This document shows positions 1 to 10,335 of a stretch of 64,000 nucleotides of DNA, one piece after another. Every line of letters starts with the position of its first letter. The stretch's first letter is position 1. This DNA is from Lasiosphaeria ovina (lineage: Eukaryota > Ascomycota > Sordariomycetes > Sordariales > Lasiosphaeriaceae). Under the pieces are notes generated by a model, which worked only from the letters and a program-made list of their open reading frames with translations, made no database searches and was not told the origin of the DNA. The DNA lies in the NCBI GenBank assembly GCA_033439765.1, contig JAULSN010000011.1, positions 1 to 64,000 on the forward strand. Reading direction: 5' to 3'. The translations under genes and the position numbers were made by a program.

Positions 1-2880
1 AGTTCTCTCTCTATACGGTTATATTCTCGCTTAGTACGATTACTATTAACCTATTATACTAACCTCTAGAGGAGGGTAGGTCTAAAACTTAGAGTAGCTC
101 TTATCGGGGTAAGTTCTTCCTTAGGATTATAAATTATAAAGTTATTCTAGTTCTGGCGTTCGAGCTCGTCTATACGAGCCGGTACGAGCCGGCCGTCTCG
201 GCGACGCTTATCCTCTTTCTCTAGGAGCTCGTTCCGTCGATAGGCGTCCTATTAATAGTTTATATTAAGGACGGAGGCTACTAAAGACTAGTTTATAGGA
301 ATAGTATTTTACTAATTCGGATTGAGTTCCTAACTCTCCGGGAATAGAAGGCGGCGGCGCTTCGTATTAATTAAGATATTATAATAATCTAGCTACTTCC
401 GACTAATTATAACTTTATAAATATAATCGATTTCGATAAAGCGTTCTTCTTTAATCGTACGGTTCTATATAATAAAGTCGGCGCTTAAGAGTATATCGAT
501 TTTTTAACGGGATTTATTATCGAACCCTCTTACTTCTCGTATATAAGGGTCGATCGTCGATTTAGCTTATATTACTTTATATAATTACTATATAAATATT
601 CGGTTAATAAAGAGGTATCTATTTACTCTAAAGTCGATAAGTATATTATTTATAATTAAGGAAAGTCTATTATTTATTAGAATATAACTAATAATAAAGG
701 CTTACCCTCCTAAATATTTAAAGAGTAATCCTAATTCTTTTTTATTTATAGCCCCTATTATATATACCGACCCGGTCCTTAGGAGGGAGTCTACTTATCC
801 TAAGGTTACTAGTTTTTCGGATCTATATTTATTCCCTTAACGGCGGGGCTTATAGGCTATATCTCGGTTCTAGATCTATAAGGGGAGTCGTATTATATAT
901 AGCGATCTATAATTTCCTAAACTCGATCCTTACTAACGATAGGGGCGATATTCTTCTAAGGATAGTCCCGAATAGTATAACCCTATTCCCGGTAAGTAAA
1001 GTATCGCTTCTCTAGGTATAGCTTCTTAAGCTCCTCGGCTAAGGCGCGAGGGGGGTTCCGGTTAGGATTTACGGGAACGGGGGGCGTAAGTTAGCTATCG
1101 GTTCCGCTACTACCTCGGGGGTTATATCGAGGTACGCCCTAACTACCTCTAGAGCTACTATTAACGCCGCTAGTAGTAGGCTTCTCTACCTAACTTTATT
1201 AGCTTATCGTACCTTCTAGGCGAGTTTTATATTTAACGTAAACTCGGCTCCGATCTTAATATACTTCTTAAAGTCGATAGTATTATCGATATATTTATAT
1301 ATTAACTTATCCTATATAGTAGGAGTAAGGCGGCGCTTAAACTCCTTCTTCTATTTAGATCGGGGGCGGCGGTACTAACCTACTAGACGAATAAACTTAT
1401 TCCGGAATTCGTAATAATCATCTTTAGGTAATATATAAAGATTATTAAACTCCTCTAGAGCCTCTTCTTCGCGATTTATATTACGGTACTTATTCTTAAG
1501 CTAGGCTAATAAATCTTCTACGGTTTTAATTTAGTTAGGATAAGCGTCTTCTAAATACGGTTCTAACTATAAGGAGGTATTACCTATTAAGCGGAGTTTA
1601 ATATAGGTCTAATATACGCGGTCTATCTTATAATAATCGGCGTTAACTTATAGCTTATTCTCTATTTAACGAATCTAGGTATTAAAAGTAATTATATCCT
1701 TAGTACTATCGTTATAGAAAAGAGGAGGGTCTACTATCTTCGTACTTCGGTATAATTACGAATTACTAAAGGCCGGGGTTAAGTACCGTAAGTTATATTA
1801 AGAGAGTATATCGGTAATAATAATACGGTTTAGGCTATCGATATATTCCTATATTCTCTATATAATACGGTCCCGATCCTTAAGGGCTACCTACGTATTT
1901 TCTAATAGGTCGTCTTCCGTAGAGGTAAGGGCGTCTAGGGCTAGTCCGTCTATTAGGAGGCGGTCGGCCTATAAGCGGATATTTCGGATTACGGTTAATT
2001 AGTAATAAGCGATATCGTATAATTATACTACCTACTTATAAAGCGTATATATTATAATTATTCGTAATTTTATTTCGCGCTAGAGCTCGTCGGGGTTATA
2101 CGACGCCTTACGCTCGAAATCCTTTATATCTATTAGCCCCTTAAAGGTTAGATCCTTATTCTCCGGAAGGAGCGTTCGGAATAGTATAGCGGGTCCCTTC
2201 TTTCTATACTTAACGAAGGTAACGGCTATATTAGTAATCTTCTATTAAAAATTACCCTTAAGGTCCTCGAGAGTTAGATTAAACTATACTTTAGCGATCT
2301 CTAGGAGGATAGCCTAATTATAGACTTCTCGATTAATTTCGGCCTTACTTATTCCCGGAATAGGGTTACGAATCGTTATCGTAGGAGCTCTTACCGATAT
2401 AGTTCTTATAGTACGAGCTAAAGTCTCGTATTCGCGGACTAACTAAGAGAGAATAGTATTAGAGATCTTATATAATTAGGCTTTAATAAAGTTATCCTAT
2501 TAGTAGGCGACCTCTTTAAGGGCCCGCTAGAGGTTCTCCTCTATAGAATAATCCGAACCGATAATAGATATTCCCTCGGTTAGATAGGGACTTCCCCGTA
2601 GGTTTATACCGCTTAGTACGATTCCTTCCGTACGGTCGCTAGGTTCTGGTCTCGTATAACTAGTACGTACCCTTCTTTACGACGGTAGTAGATTTTAACG
2701 AAAATAAATAAATCTTTAGTAAGATATTCTTTAAGGCCTTCCTAGGCTATAGGTTATAAGCTTTAGATTATTACCGTATAGTCGATTTAATAAGATAGGG
2801 CTATACTAATTATCGCTATATTCGTAGAATCTAAAGCTAAGGAGAGAAAAAGAAAAGAAAGTTCTAAAAGGCTACGCGAT
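1..2880 (-). mobile_element. RIP-destroyed Gypsy-type LTR retrotransposon fragment (gag to protease)
   Basis: The stretch is almost devoid of CpA and TpG dinucleotides; by eye I find only about three, near 153, 1420 and 2646. CpG stays common, the signature of exhaustive RIP. Read on the minus strand, a degenerate polyprotein is still traceable. A gag-like region occupies roughly 2640-1030. It is followed by a zinc-knuckle ghost at 1003-962 with CCHC spacing (x2, x4, x4) in which all four ligands read as Tyr. A retropepsin-like stretch lies at about 690-430, including VRGFDNKSR on the minus strand. Pol would lie beyond the left edge. No LTR could be defined at the right end. Stops are everywhere, so nothing is translated. 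The Gypsy assignment rests on gag and protease pattern recognition only. Confidence 0.72.
962..1003 (-). other. Ghost CCHC zinc knuckle of the Gypsy gag
   Basis: The minus strand reads RYFTYRE, a TAG stop, then GYTIRDYP. Tyrosines sit at the four positions of a C-x2-C-x4-H-x4-C knuckle. TGY to TAY and CAY to TAY are both changes expected from RIP (CpA to TpA on either strand), so this fixes strand and frame of the relic. Confidence 0.65.
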
Positions 2881-3054
2881 ACGCGGAGAAGTGGGCTAGG
2901 TTTTGTAAGTCACGTAATAAGGCTTAGCATAGGCTACTAATAGCGGGGTTGCTTAGTTAGCTCGAGTCGTGTAGCGTACGACCGATTAGGGCTACCTAAA
3001 TATCCTTCGCACCTGCCGTAATAAGTAGCTCTTCTTTATATAGAAGTCTCCGTA

Positions 3055-3320
3055 TTATAAAAGGCTAATAAGGGGCTTAATAAGCGACGGAGAGCTAAAA
3101 AAACACGTATACGGCTTAGAGGATTACTTACTATATAAGAAGTATAGGATTTACTAAATTAGAAGGCTATAAGTAAGTAGTTAGTTTAGGAAATATAATA
3201 TAATAATAATAGTATAAGGGGGTCTCGTACGAAGATTCGGTATTATAACGTATATAATAAGCCTAGTTATAATATACGTACGTATAAGGAGGTTATAAAA
3301 TCGTTTAATTTATTTATTTC
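3055..3320 (+). mobile_element. RIP-mutated C-terminus of a pogo/Tan-like (Tc1-mariner) transposase
   Basis: On the plus strand a degraded frame runs to about 3320. The last part reads SRTKIRYYNVYNKPSYNIRT and continues YKEVIK. Fungal pogo-type DDE transposases often end in a basic stretch followed by a single CCHC knuckle. Here four tyrosines between 3244 and 3285 have exactly that x2, x4, x4 spacing. Upstream, a basic stretch at about 3075-3115 and the sequence at 3120-3180 resemble the segment that precedes the knuckle in these proteins. No catalytic DDE core is visible, so only the tail remains. Family assignment is by pattern and could be wrong; the ghost knuckle itself is clear. Confidence 0.55.
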
Positions 3321-3773
3321 TAATTTAGTTATTATAATTTCTTAATATAATTATATTATAATTAAGAATAAATATAGTTAGGTAATAGAAAGTAATATAC
3401 TCGCTTATTTAATATACTCGCTTATTACGTACGTTAATGAAATTCATTATATATAATTAAGGTCGTAGGAGTTATAAAGAAAACGTAAGTTCTTTTAATT
3501 AATTAAAAAAGAAAAAGAATAAGACTTAAGCTTTATTAAAGAAAGCCGTAAAAATAATCTTTAAATTATTATAGCTTAATTAATATAAGGAGATAAGATT
3601 ATAATAATTATTATTAAATTTATAAAATCTAAAGATAAAGAAAGAAAGAAGGAAGCTATTATAAAGACCGCGTAAAGCGCGGGGGTTACGTATTACGTTA
3701 CGTATAAACTATACTCTAAATAAGATACGACTAATTAGGGCGTAGGCGCCTATTTAGGCTATGCCGTAATATC
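3320..3773. other. AT-rich RIP-affected tail of the repeat island, no gene
   Basis: Very AT-rich, CpA/TpG-poor DNA. It contains a 17-bp direct repeat at about 3401-3434 (aatatactcgcttattt, then aatatactcgcttatta), which could be a relic of a transposon end. Normal composition resumes abruptly at about 3800. Confidence 0.5.
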
Positions 3774-6690
3774 TTACGGCGGCTGATCGTCTAGGTCTAT
3801 ACGATTCTCGTTCCTTTCATGCCATCGCGTAATCTGACGTCGATAGAGGATGCTGAGTTGCCCGAACAAGCCAACGTGCCCATCCCGCCTCATGCACTCC
3901 AGTTCCAGCCCTTCTCGGCTCGTATCGCATTCGCACCATCCGCCTCCGAACGTCTTACGAGCGGCAACGGTCCGGAAGAAGATGCTTACGCGTATTATTC
4001 TTATAGCTGTGGCCATTGTGTCGCGCTCTGCCGCTTCGTTTCTTCTTTGGGCGATGGCTGCGAGCGGGAGGAGATTCCAAGGCCCGGGTCGGCGGAGCAC
4101 GCCGAGTGGCCGCGCGCCGCACTGTTGCTCCAGGGCTGTGATTCTGCAGACTTCGGGCGCCTGGCGGCATAAGCACCTTTCCGGGTTGGGCTTGGTGCCT
4201 TCGTCTATAGCGAGAGTTACCAGGGAGGTGGTTCCGTCGTTGGGGTTCTTGGTAAAGAGGACGAGCAGTGGCTTCGTGGGTTTGTTATAGATGATGCCAG
4301 TCCCTGTTGTCGTCGACCCAACAACTGAGACTGTGACGGCGTGGTCTGAGGCGGAGCTCGAATTGCTGCCTGGTTGCACAGAGGAGCGGCGAGAGTGAGG
4401 CCTGTTAATGAACGCTGTGTTGTTACTGGAAGGTGACGTGGGAAGGGTGGTTGCTAGAGAGGCCACCGATGTTCTGGATGCTGGACCAGGGCTGGCAAGT
4501 GGTCTCTGAATTTCAGCTGGCTGTCGAAGAGTTGAGAGACTTGAAATCGTGCCGCGCCGTTGGGACATTGAAATTGGCGAGGCAGTAATGGAGCGATGCT
4601 GGGGTTGAGAGGGCCAATGGCCATAGCTTGTTGAGGAGACGGAAGCGGTACTGTCTCGTCTTTGGTATGTCGAGGCATTGTCGAATGGGCTTGCATTACC
4701 TGTTGTGGTGCATGCCGTGTTGGAATCGTCGGTAATGAAGGGGCCGGCGAGACGACGGGGGTTCCACAACTGTAAAGATACATCCTCGCTCGCGTCACTT
4801 GCTTGCCCTGCAGCAACGAAGATGGTATTGGCATAATCTCTGCGCTCATGTTAGCGACGATGCTTTTTTGGGGGGAGTTTCTCAGACAGACTGACTCAGC
4901 ATAGTCATCCACCACCTTGAACCCCGTCAAGGCTTGCTGGAATTTGTAAAGGTCTACGCGGTGGAGAAACACCAGTCGATGAATGTTGTTGTTCTCTTCC
5001 AGTAAAACTTCAAGTGGCACCCTCTGCCTGGATGGAAGTGCATACACAGGGTTGAGGACCGAAGTAGAAATGTCAAAGTCCACTACTCTGCCTAAAGTTC
5101 ACTACGTGTCAGCCAGAAGGGAACACACTCCCGAGAAGCGTAGCCATGACTTACGGTGTAGCGCTAACTGGCCGTCTATTGATACGGTTATAATGAGACG
5201 GTACCGATCATCCGAGGTCCCCGTGTGTCTCATCAGGCGCAACGTCCTGTGGTGGGTTGCGTCCCTTGCTGCTAAGGGCCTTGGGGGCGAATCAGCATTT
5301 ATACGGGTTGGCAATAATAAACCGAATGACAGGAGTAGGTGGGGGGAAGACATACGCTTCCAGCAAGTCTTCCATCAGGAGCCGTGCGGTAACAGTGTCA
5401 AAAGGTTGAGTTTGCGGCTCCTCGGGCCACAGGGCAAGCATATCCTGAATATCGGTGATGTTGGGAATTTCAGGGGCCGCCATCTCTTCGTGAAGGCGAC
5501 GGCATTCATGGGACAGTTTCTGTTAACGCCAACTAGTTAGAAAACAATTCCCTTTGGGCTCAGTCTATGAGTACAATACCTCTTCAAGTGACTTGATGAA
5601 GCTCGGCCAATGTGATAAGCGAGGGGCGTCGAGAAGCTCTTGCGAGTCCTGGATCTTGTCGATCAGAAACTGGCACTTGAGAAGACATATATATTGTGCC
5701 ACAGGGGGCGATCTGGCAGTATCGGGAACAAAAGAAACAATGCTGTGTTCATAGCTGGCGAGAAAACCATCGGCCATGGCTCGTAAAGACGGATATCCAC
5801 CATCAACGCTCTGCGGGTGTCGACCAAATTCGTGGTCAAGCTGCAATCCTATCTCGGCAGGAACTTCCACCCTGTGTACCAAGTGTCGTGACTGTGACTC
5901 GAGGGCCTCGGCGAGCGTCGGCACCAAAAACCCAGTCAGGGCTCGCAGGTCGTTTTGCAACTCATGGACGTGGTTGCCGACGACGTCGATGCGGCGAGCG
6001 AGGTCCTCGTATATCCGTGTAAGGAGGTCACTGGCGAAGACACAAATCATATCAGTATGGCTGTCATCCATCAACGGACTGCTCTTCGGGGCTCTCACAT
6101 CTCGAATGGCCTGAGAGCATGCTGTATCCTGGTGTTATGTAGCAAAATGCGGCCGCGAAGGCGCTCCACGGCGGGCTGTACTAGCACATTCCACTCGATG
6201 TTGCGAACGGGGTTCGTTGTGTCCCGATAGCGGTTGTTGGAGTCGATCAATACGCGGCATTCGGTGAGGGTGGACTGGTAGTCGCCGACAATGTCGAGAA
6301 AGGAGCCAAGGTGCCAGCGAGGGCGCGGGGCATGTCCGGACGCATGGGCTTGCAGGGACTGCTGGGCGCCGTTGACAACCTGGACGAGGAGGGACAACTG
6401 CTCGGCGAGATGCTGTACATCGGTGAAGAATGCAGCGTACTGTTCGCCTGTGAAGCGCGGCGGCGTCAGCGTAATGCGAAGAACGAGCCGAGGGGCTGTG
6501 GTGCAGGCCGAGACATCTCGAGCTTCACCTTGGCCCACATGGACGGGCCGACAACTTTCCTACAAACCATGGCAAAAACACATGTGAGAAAGCACTTACT
6601 CGCTCTCAAATCAGCCGAGAATCCGTAGTTGTAGACCTGCCAGGCAAGCTCCGTGAGCCTGACGATATCCCCGATTTGGACACCGGCCAT
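3774..6690 (-). CDS. Uncharacterised fungal multi-exon protein with a helical N-terminal domain
   Basis: I see a gene starting at ATG 6690 (MAGVQIGDIVRLTELAWQVY). Exons splice cleanly at 6690-6600, 6447-6099, 6030-5580, 5519-5356 and 5087 to about 4890, then a final part from about 4880 to the TAA at 3774-3776. The junction near 4890-4830 is unresolved. The first ~200 residues are helical and start like the N-terminal domains of fungal STAND/NLR-type proteins. The middle holds a Ser/Thr/Pro-rich linker. The C-terminal domain contains conserved-looking blocks KPTKPLLVLFTKNPNDGT, ERCLCRQAPEVCR and WCECDTSREGLELECM, with several Cys in pairs. No NACHT or catalytic motif is visible, so I assign no function. 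It resembles a widespread family of hypothetical ascomycete proteins. The stop codon lies at the edge of the RIP island, so the last residues may be altered. The intron at 5355-5088 (268 bases) is long for this window. Confidence 0.7.
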
Positions 6691-7289
6691 GCTGCGTGGC
6701 TGAGGTTAAAACGACAATCATGACGGGAGGAGCGGGGATCCTTGCCGCGGGATGGACTGGACTCAAGTAAATACTTTGCCCAGCGCTTCGGCTGGAGGGA
6801 CAGACGAGGCCACCAAGGACGCCTAATGTCCAGTGCCAACAAAGGTGGCTGGGGCTGAGCCGGGCTTGTGAAAACAGGTCCTGCTTCTCTGGCTGATTTC
6901 CACCACAGCCGGGCGCAAATGTGGCTTGTGTGCCCTCTTTTGTCGCATTAGCTCCCTGCAAGAATCAATAAAGGATGGCAAAGATGGGCGCTGATACGTC
7001 AAGTGACAGACGCCATTGCGCGCCATGGTCTGGGCAAAAGGTCCAACTCCCACTGAAGCTGCAGATAAGGCAGAATCGACCAAAGTGACGAAAGTCCTGG
7101 AGGGAAAAGTCAAATGGGGTGTAAAGGTTAACTATGCCCCCCTAAATCCGGCTGTCAAGTTTGGGCACTGGGTTGTCATGTCTTGCGACGTGCATCAGAC
7201 CTGAGTTCTTCGACGCCAGATTCTTTCCCAGTGGCCCGTCCTTCCACCAGCGCATTTCTTTTCTCCGCTGTAAACCACGTTCCGTGGCC
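6691..7289. other. Divergent intergenic region (promoters of 3774-6690 and of the permease)
   Basis: Six hundred bases between divergently transcribed genes, so it must hold both promoters. I see no clear TATA box or other named site. Confidence 0.5.
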
Positions 7290-9734
7290 ATGGCACACAA
7301 CGATGGCGTTTTCGACGAGGCCTTGGATGAAATCGGGCAGCCGCCAAATCCCATTGGCGAGCCGCGTCGAAGACTCCTCGACGAGTTGGACGAGTCTACG
7401 ACAGACCCCAACAAGATTGTGAATAAAGCGCCAAAGGAACAGTTTCGCCTCAACTACCTTGATGTCGGCTGCCTCGTCATCAACCGTATGATTGGTGAGT
7501 CATGCTCACGTTCCAAAGCAATACTAGTATTCTTTTTCATGTGCCCCTTCTCACGGCCTGAGTTGAGTCCAGGTACGGGTATCTTCAACAGCCCTCAAAC
7601 TGTCATGATAGGCACCAACAGCACCGGCATATCGCTTCTCCTCTGGCTGTTTGGCCTTTTCTATGCCATGGCTGGCGCTCATGTCTACGTCGAGTACGGC
7701 CTTAATGTTCCCCGATATATCATCGATGGCGTTGAGCAGAGTGTCCCACGTAGTGGCGGGGACCTAAACTACGTAAGCACTTATCCTCTGATCGGTACAG
7801 GGTACCACTTCTACTGATAATGACTGACTTCGGCAGCTGCAATATGTCTTCCCGAGGCCGCGGTACAGGAAAGATACCGTGCTACTAATGGGCTGCCTCT
7901 ACGGCATCAGCTTCATTTGCGTTGGAAATATGGCAGGCAACTGCATTATATGCGCCCTGCGAATCCTCCAAGCTGCTCATCCAGAACGGGACAACGACTC
8001 CTCGAATGGCGAGATCCGTGGCATTGCCCTTGGCATCGCTTTCTTCGCATGCTTCATCCACGCATTCTCCAGACGAGGGGGCATCTGGCTCAACAACATC
8101 CTCGCGCTAGTCAAAGTCGGCATCCTTCTCCTCATAATTGGTGCCGCATGTGCAGTTGCCGGCGGGGCCTTTCACCGAGCGGACACTGGAACTGCTGTCG
8201 GAAATGAGTTTGGCAACAACACCTCCAAGGCCACTGCGTTTGGCCAAGCATCTGACGAGGCCAACGGATACGGCCAAGCCTTTCTAGCCATCAGTAAGGG
8301 TCCTCCGTCTCGGGTTCGCTTCGTGCCGCTGATCATGTCTTAGTTTTTGCGTTCTCTGGGTTTGACCAACCTAATTATGTACGTTGCGTAGCCCGTTCTC
8401 GCCATGCCCACCTGCGCACTGACTGACTTTCGAAAGGTCCTTGGTGAAATCAAACGGCCACGGAAGACTTTTCCCGTCTCCATGTTTACTTCGGTAGCCA
8501 TTGTCTCGCTCCTTTATGTGGCCGTGAATATTTGTTACGTATGACATCTCTCTGTTTCTCGTATGCTATAAAAGACCAAAAGGGTCCACTGACATCTCAT
8601 TCATAGATGGTCGTCGTCCCCGCCGAGCTCCAGAGTGATCGACAGGTAGGCAGCGTGGCCCATCAGTTCTTTAAGATGACCTTTGGAGCTCTCAGCAGCA
8701 ACGAGGAAGTCACAGGACTACGCGTCTTCAACGCCTTCCTAGCCATCTCCTCGTTCGGCAACATCGTCGTGATGACATACACGGCCGCGCGCATGAAGCA
8801 AGAAATTGCCAAGCAAGGGTTCCTCCCCTGGCCCAAATTCTTCGCACAGAACAAGGACGTCAGTTTCGGTCGTCTTCTCCAATGGCTTCAACTCCACCGC
8901 GGTTTAAAGTTCCTAAAGTTCCTTTCTCCGGAGCAGCATAAGGAACGGACTCCTGTCGGCGCCTTGGTCCTACACATGGCAAGCTGTGTGATACTGATCT
9001 TAGTCACATATCCCTTGTCCGCCGGCGACGCATACAGTCTTCTATCAGGCATGGGCGCCTACCTGATCAACTCTGTGTTTGGCTTCTTCCTGGCGCTGGG
9101 CATTTTACTTCTGCACTTCCGCGGCCCGCCTCAGTCTGACGAGGTCACAACGCAGCACCACCCCGCTGCCGAGACAAAAGGGCCCCCCGCAACAAACTGG
9201 AAGGCAATGACCAAGGGCACCGTGCGCCCTTGGCTGAGCGTTGCCTCGGCCGTCATATATCTCATCGGCAACGGCTACTGCGTCATAACTAATTGGGTGC
9301 CACCGGTCGGCAAGTTCCTAGTAATAACGAAGACCATGGCGTGGTATCTCACCCCAATTATATCCTGGTGCATTTTCATCCTCGGCGCCTTGTGGTACCT
9401 GGGCTTTCTTGTTCGGGTCAATCGCAGGAAGAGGAACAAAAACGAGGAGTTTATCTATGAGCGCAGCCCAGAGTTTGACTGGGCGGAGACCGGCGACAGG
9501 GACGGCAATTATGGCAGCGAGCAGGGCGGGATTGGCAAGAAATCTGGCGGGCTGATCCTCATCCACGAGACGGTGTACCTCGCGTGGCGGGGAACCGAGA
9601 TGAAAGTGCTGGGAGAGGTTTGCCAGAGCGGGAACGACACCGTTTCCGTTGCGTCTCCTGCTCCGATCGACGAGTTTGCTGGAACCGATTTTGGGAACGT
9701 TGGCTTTAACATATCTGGGGTATATGGAAGATGA
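7290..9734 (+). CDS. MUP1-type high-affinity methionine / amino-acid permease (APC superfamily)
   Basis: Twelve-helix plasma-membrane amino-acid permease. Six exons join in frame: 7290-7494, 7573-7772, 7837-8293, 8344-8378, 8437-8538 and 8607-9734, giving 708 residues. After a hydrophilic N-terminus the first helix carries GTGIFNSPQTVM. The typical MUP-family block VYVEYGLNVPRYI, EQSVPRSGGDLNYLQYVFPRP follows across the second junction. Helix 6 has FAFSGFDQPNYVLGEIKRP, split by a 35-base exon. The C-terminal tail after FLVRVNRRKR is long and acidic (about 110 residues), so the protein exceeds the 550-600 residues usual for MUP1/MUP3. Start ATG 7290 sits in gtggccATGG and is chosen because the next domain begins soon after. 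The family takes up methionine and related amino acids; the substrate here is inference. Confidence 0.88.
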
Positions 9735-10048
9735 GGCAACTTCTTATTTTTATGACCTTTGAGTGAATCAAGTGTCGTTGGTGGGCATGGACACGACTGG
9801 ATATTTCTTTGAGAGTAGGCGGGTTCACTGGGGCCTATGCCTATTGATGCAGCTCTGCCGCGATATGTAGGGTTATGGCTATTGCCTTCCACCGAATAAG
9901 GTGTCACATATAGGCTAAAGTTAATCGGGGCTACATGAAGCTGCACAAATACAACGGGATGATATTGGGCATCGTGATTCTCTCAGCTTAGTGCACGCTT
10001 GCTCAAATCAAACATAGCCTAAACCGGATAGCTAAGACTCATGGTTTC
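9735..10048. other. Intergenic, target region of the Copia insertion
   Basis: No gene seen. It ends in the 5-bp target duplication gtttc (10044-10048). Confidence 0.6.
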
Positions 10049-10276
10049 TGTCAGATAGAAAGGGGCAGTTACAGGCCCCAAACTACAGTCAAACAGGTTG
10101 AAGCAGGCTGGGCCAGATAGCTCGGCTAGTGCGTTTAGGAAGAAGGTCTCAAACAAGGAGTAAGACGCGGCCTAAGTTGCGGCCAAGGTCAGTTTCCTAC
10201 TGCGTAGCTCTATAAAGACTGGACTACCCAGCGTACTTAGATAGAAGACAAGAATGGAGATACATTAAATCTGACA
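10049..10276 (+). repeat. Left LTR of the Copia element
   Basis: 228 bp, beginning TGTCAGAT and ending ATCTGACA, a perfect 8-bp terminal inverted repeat. It differs from the right LTR at one base (C at 10066 against T at 15050), a CpA to TpA change. A TATA-like ctctataaag lies at about 10208. Confidence 0.96.
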
Positions 10277-10295
10277 ATTAAGAGTCTCATACGCC
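10277..10295 (+). other. Putative primer binding site complementary to tRNA-Lys(CUU) anticodon arm
   Basis: Directly after the LTR is attaagagtctcatacgc. Its reverse complement ends in GAGACTCTTAAT, which has the form of the anticodon stem-loop of tRNA-Lys(CUU). Slightly further on, the reverse complement also contains AGTCGGTAG, like a D-loop. This suggests priming by a tRNA 5' half, as known for Drosophila copia with initiator tRNA. The tRNA identity is inferred from memory of tRNA-Lys sequences. Confidence 0.55.
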
Positions 10296-10335
10296 CAACC
10301 TACCGACTTATCAACTACGTCAAAAAATAGCAAAA

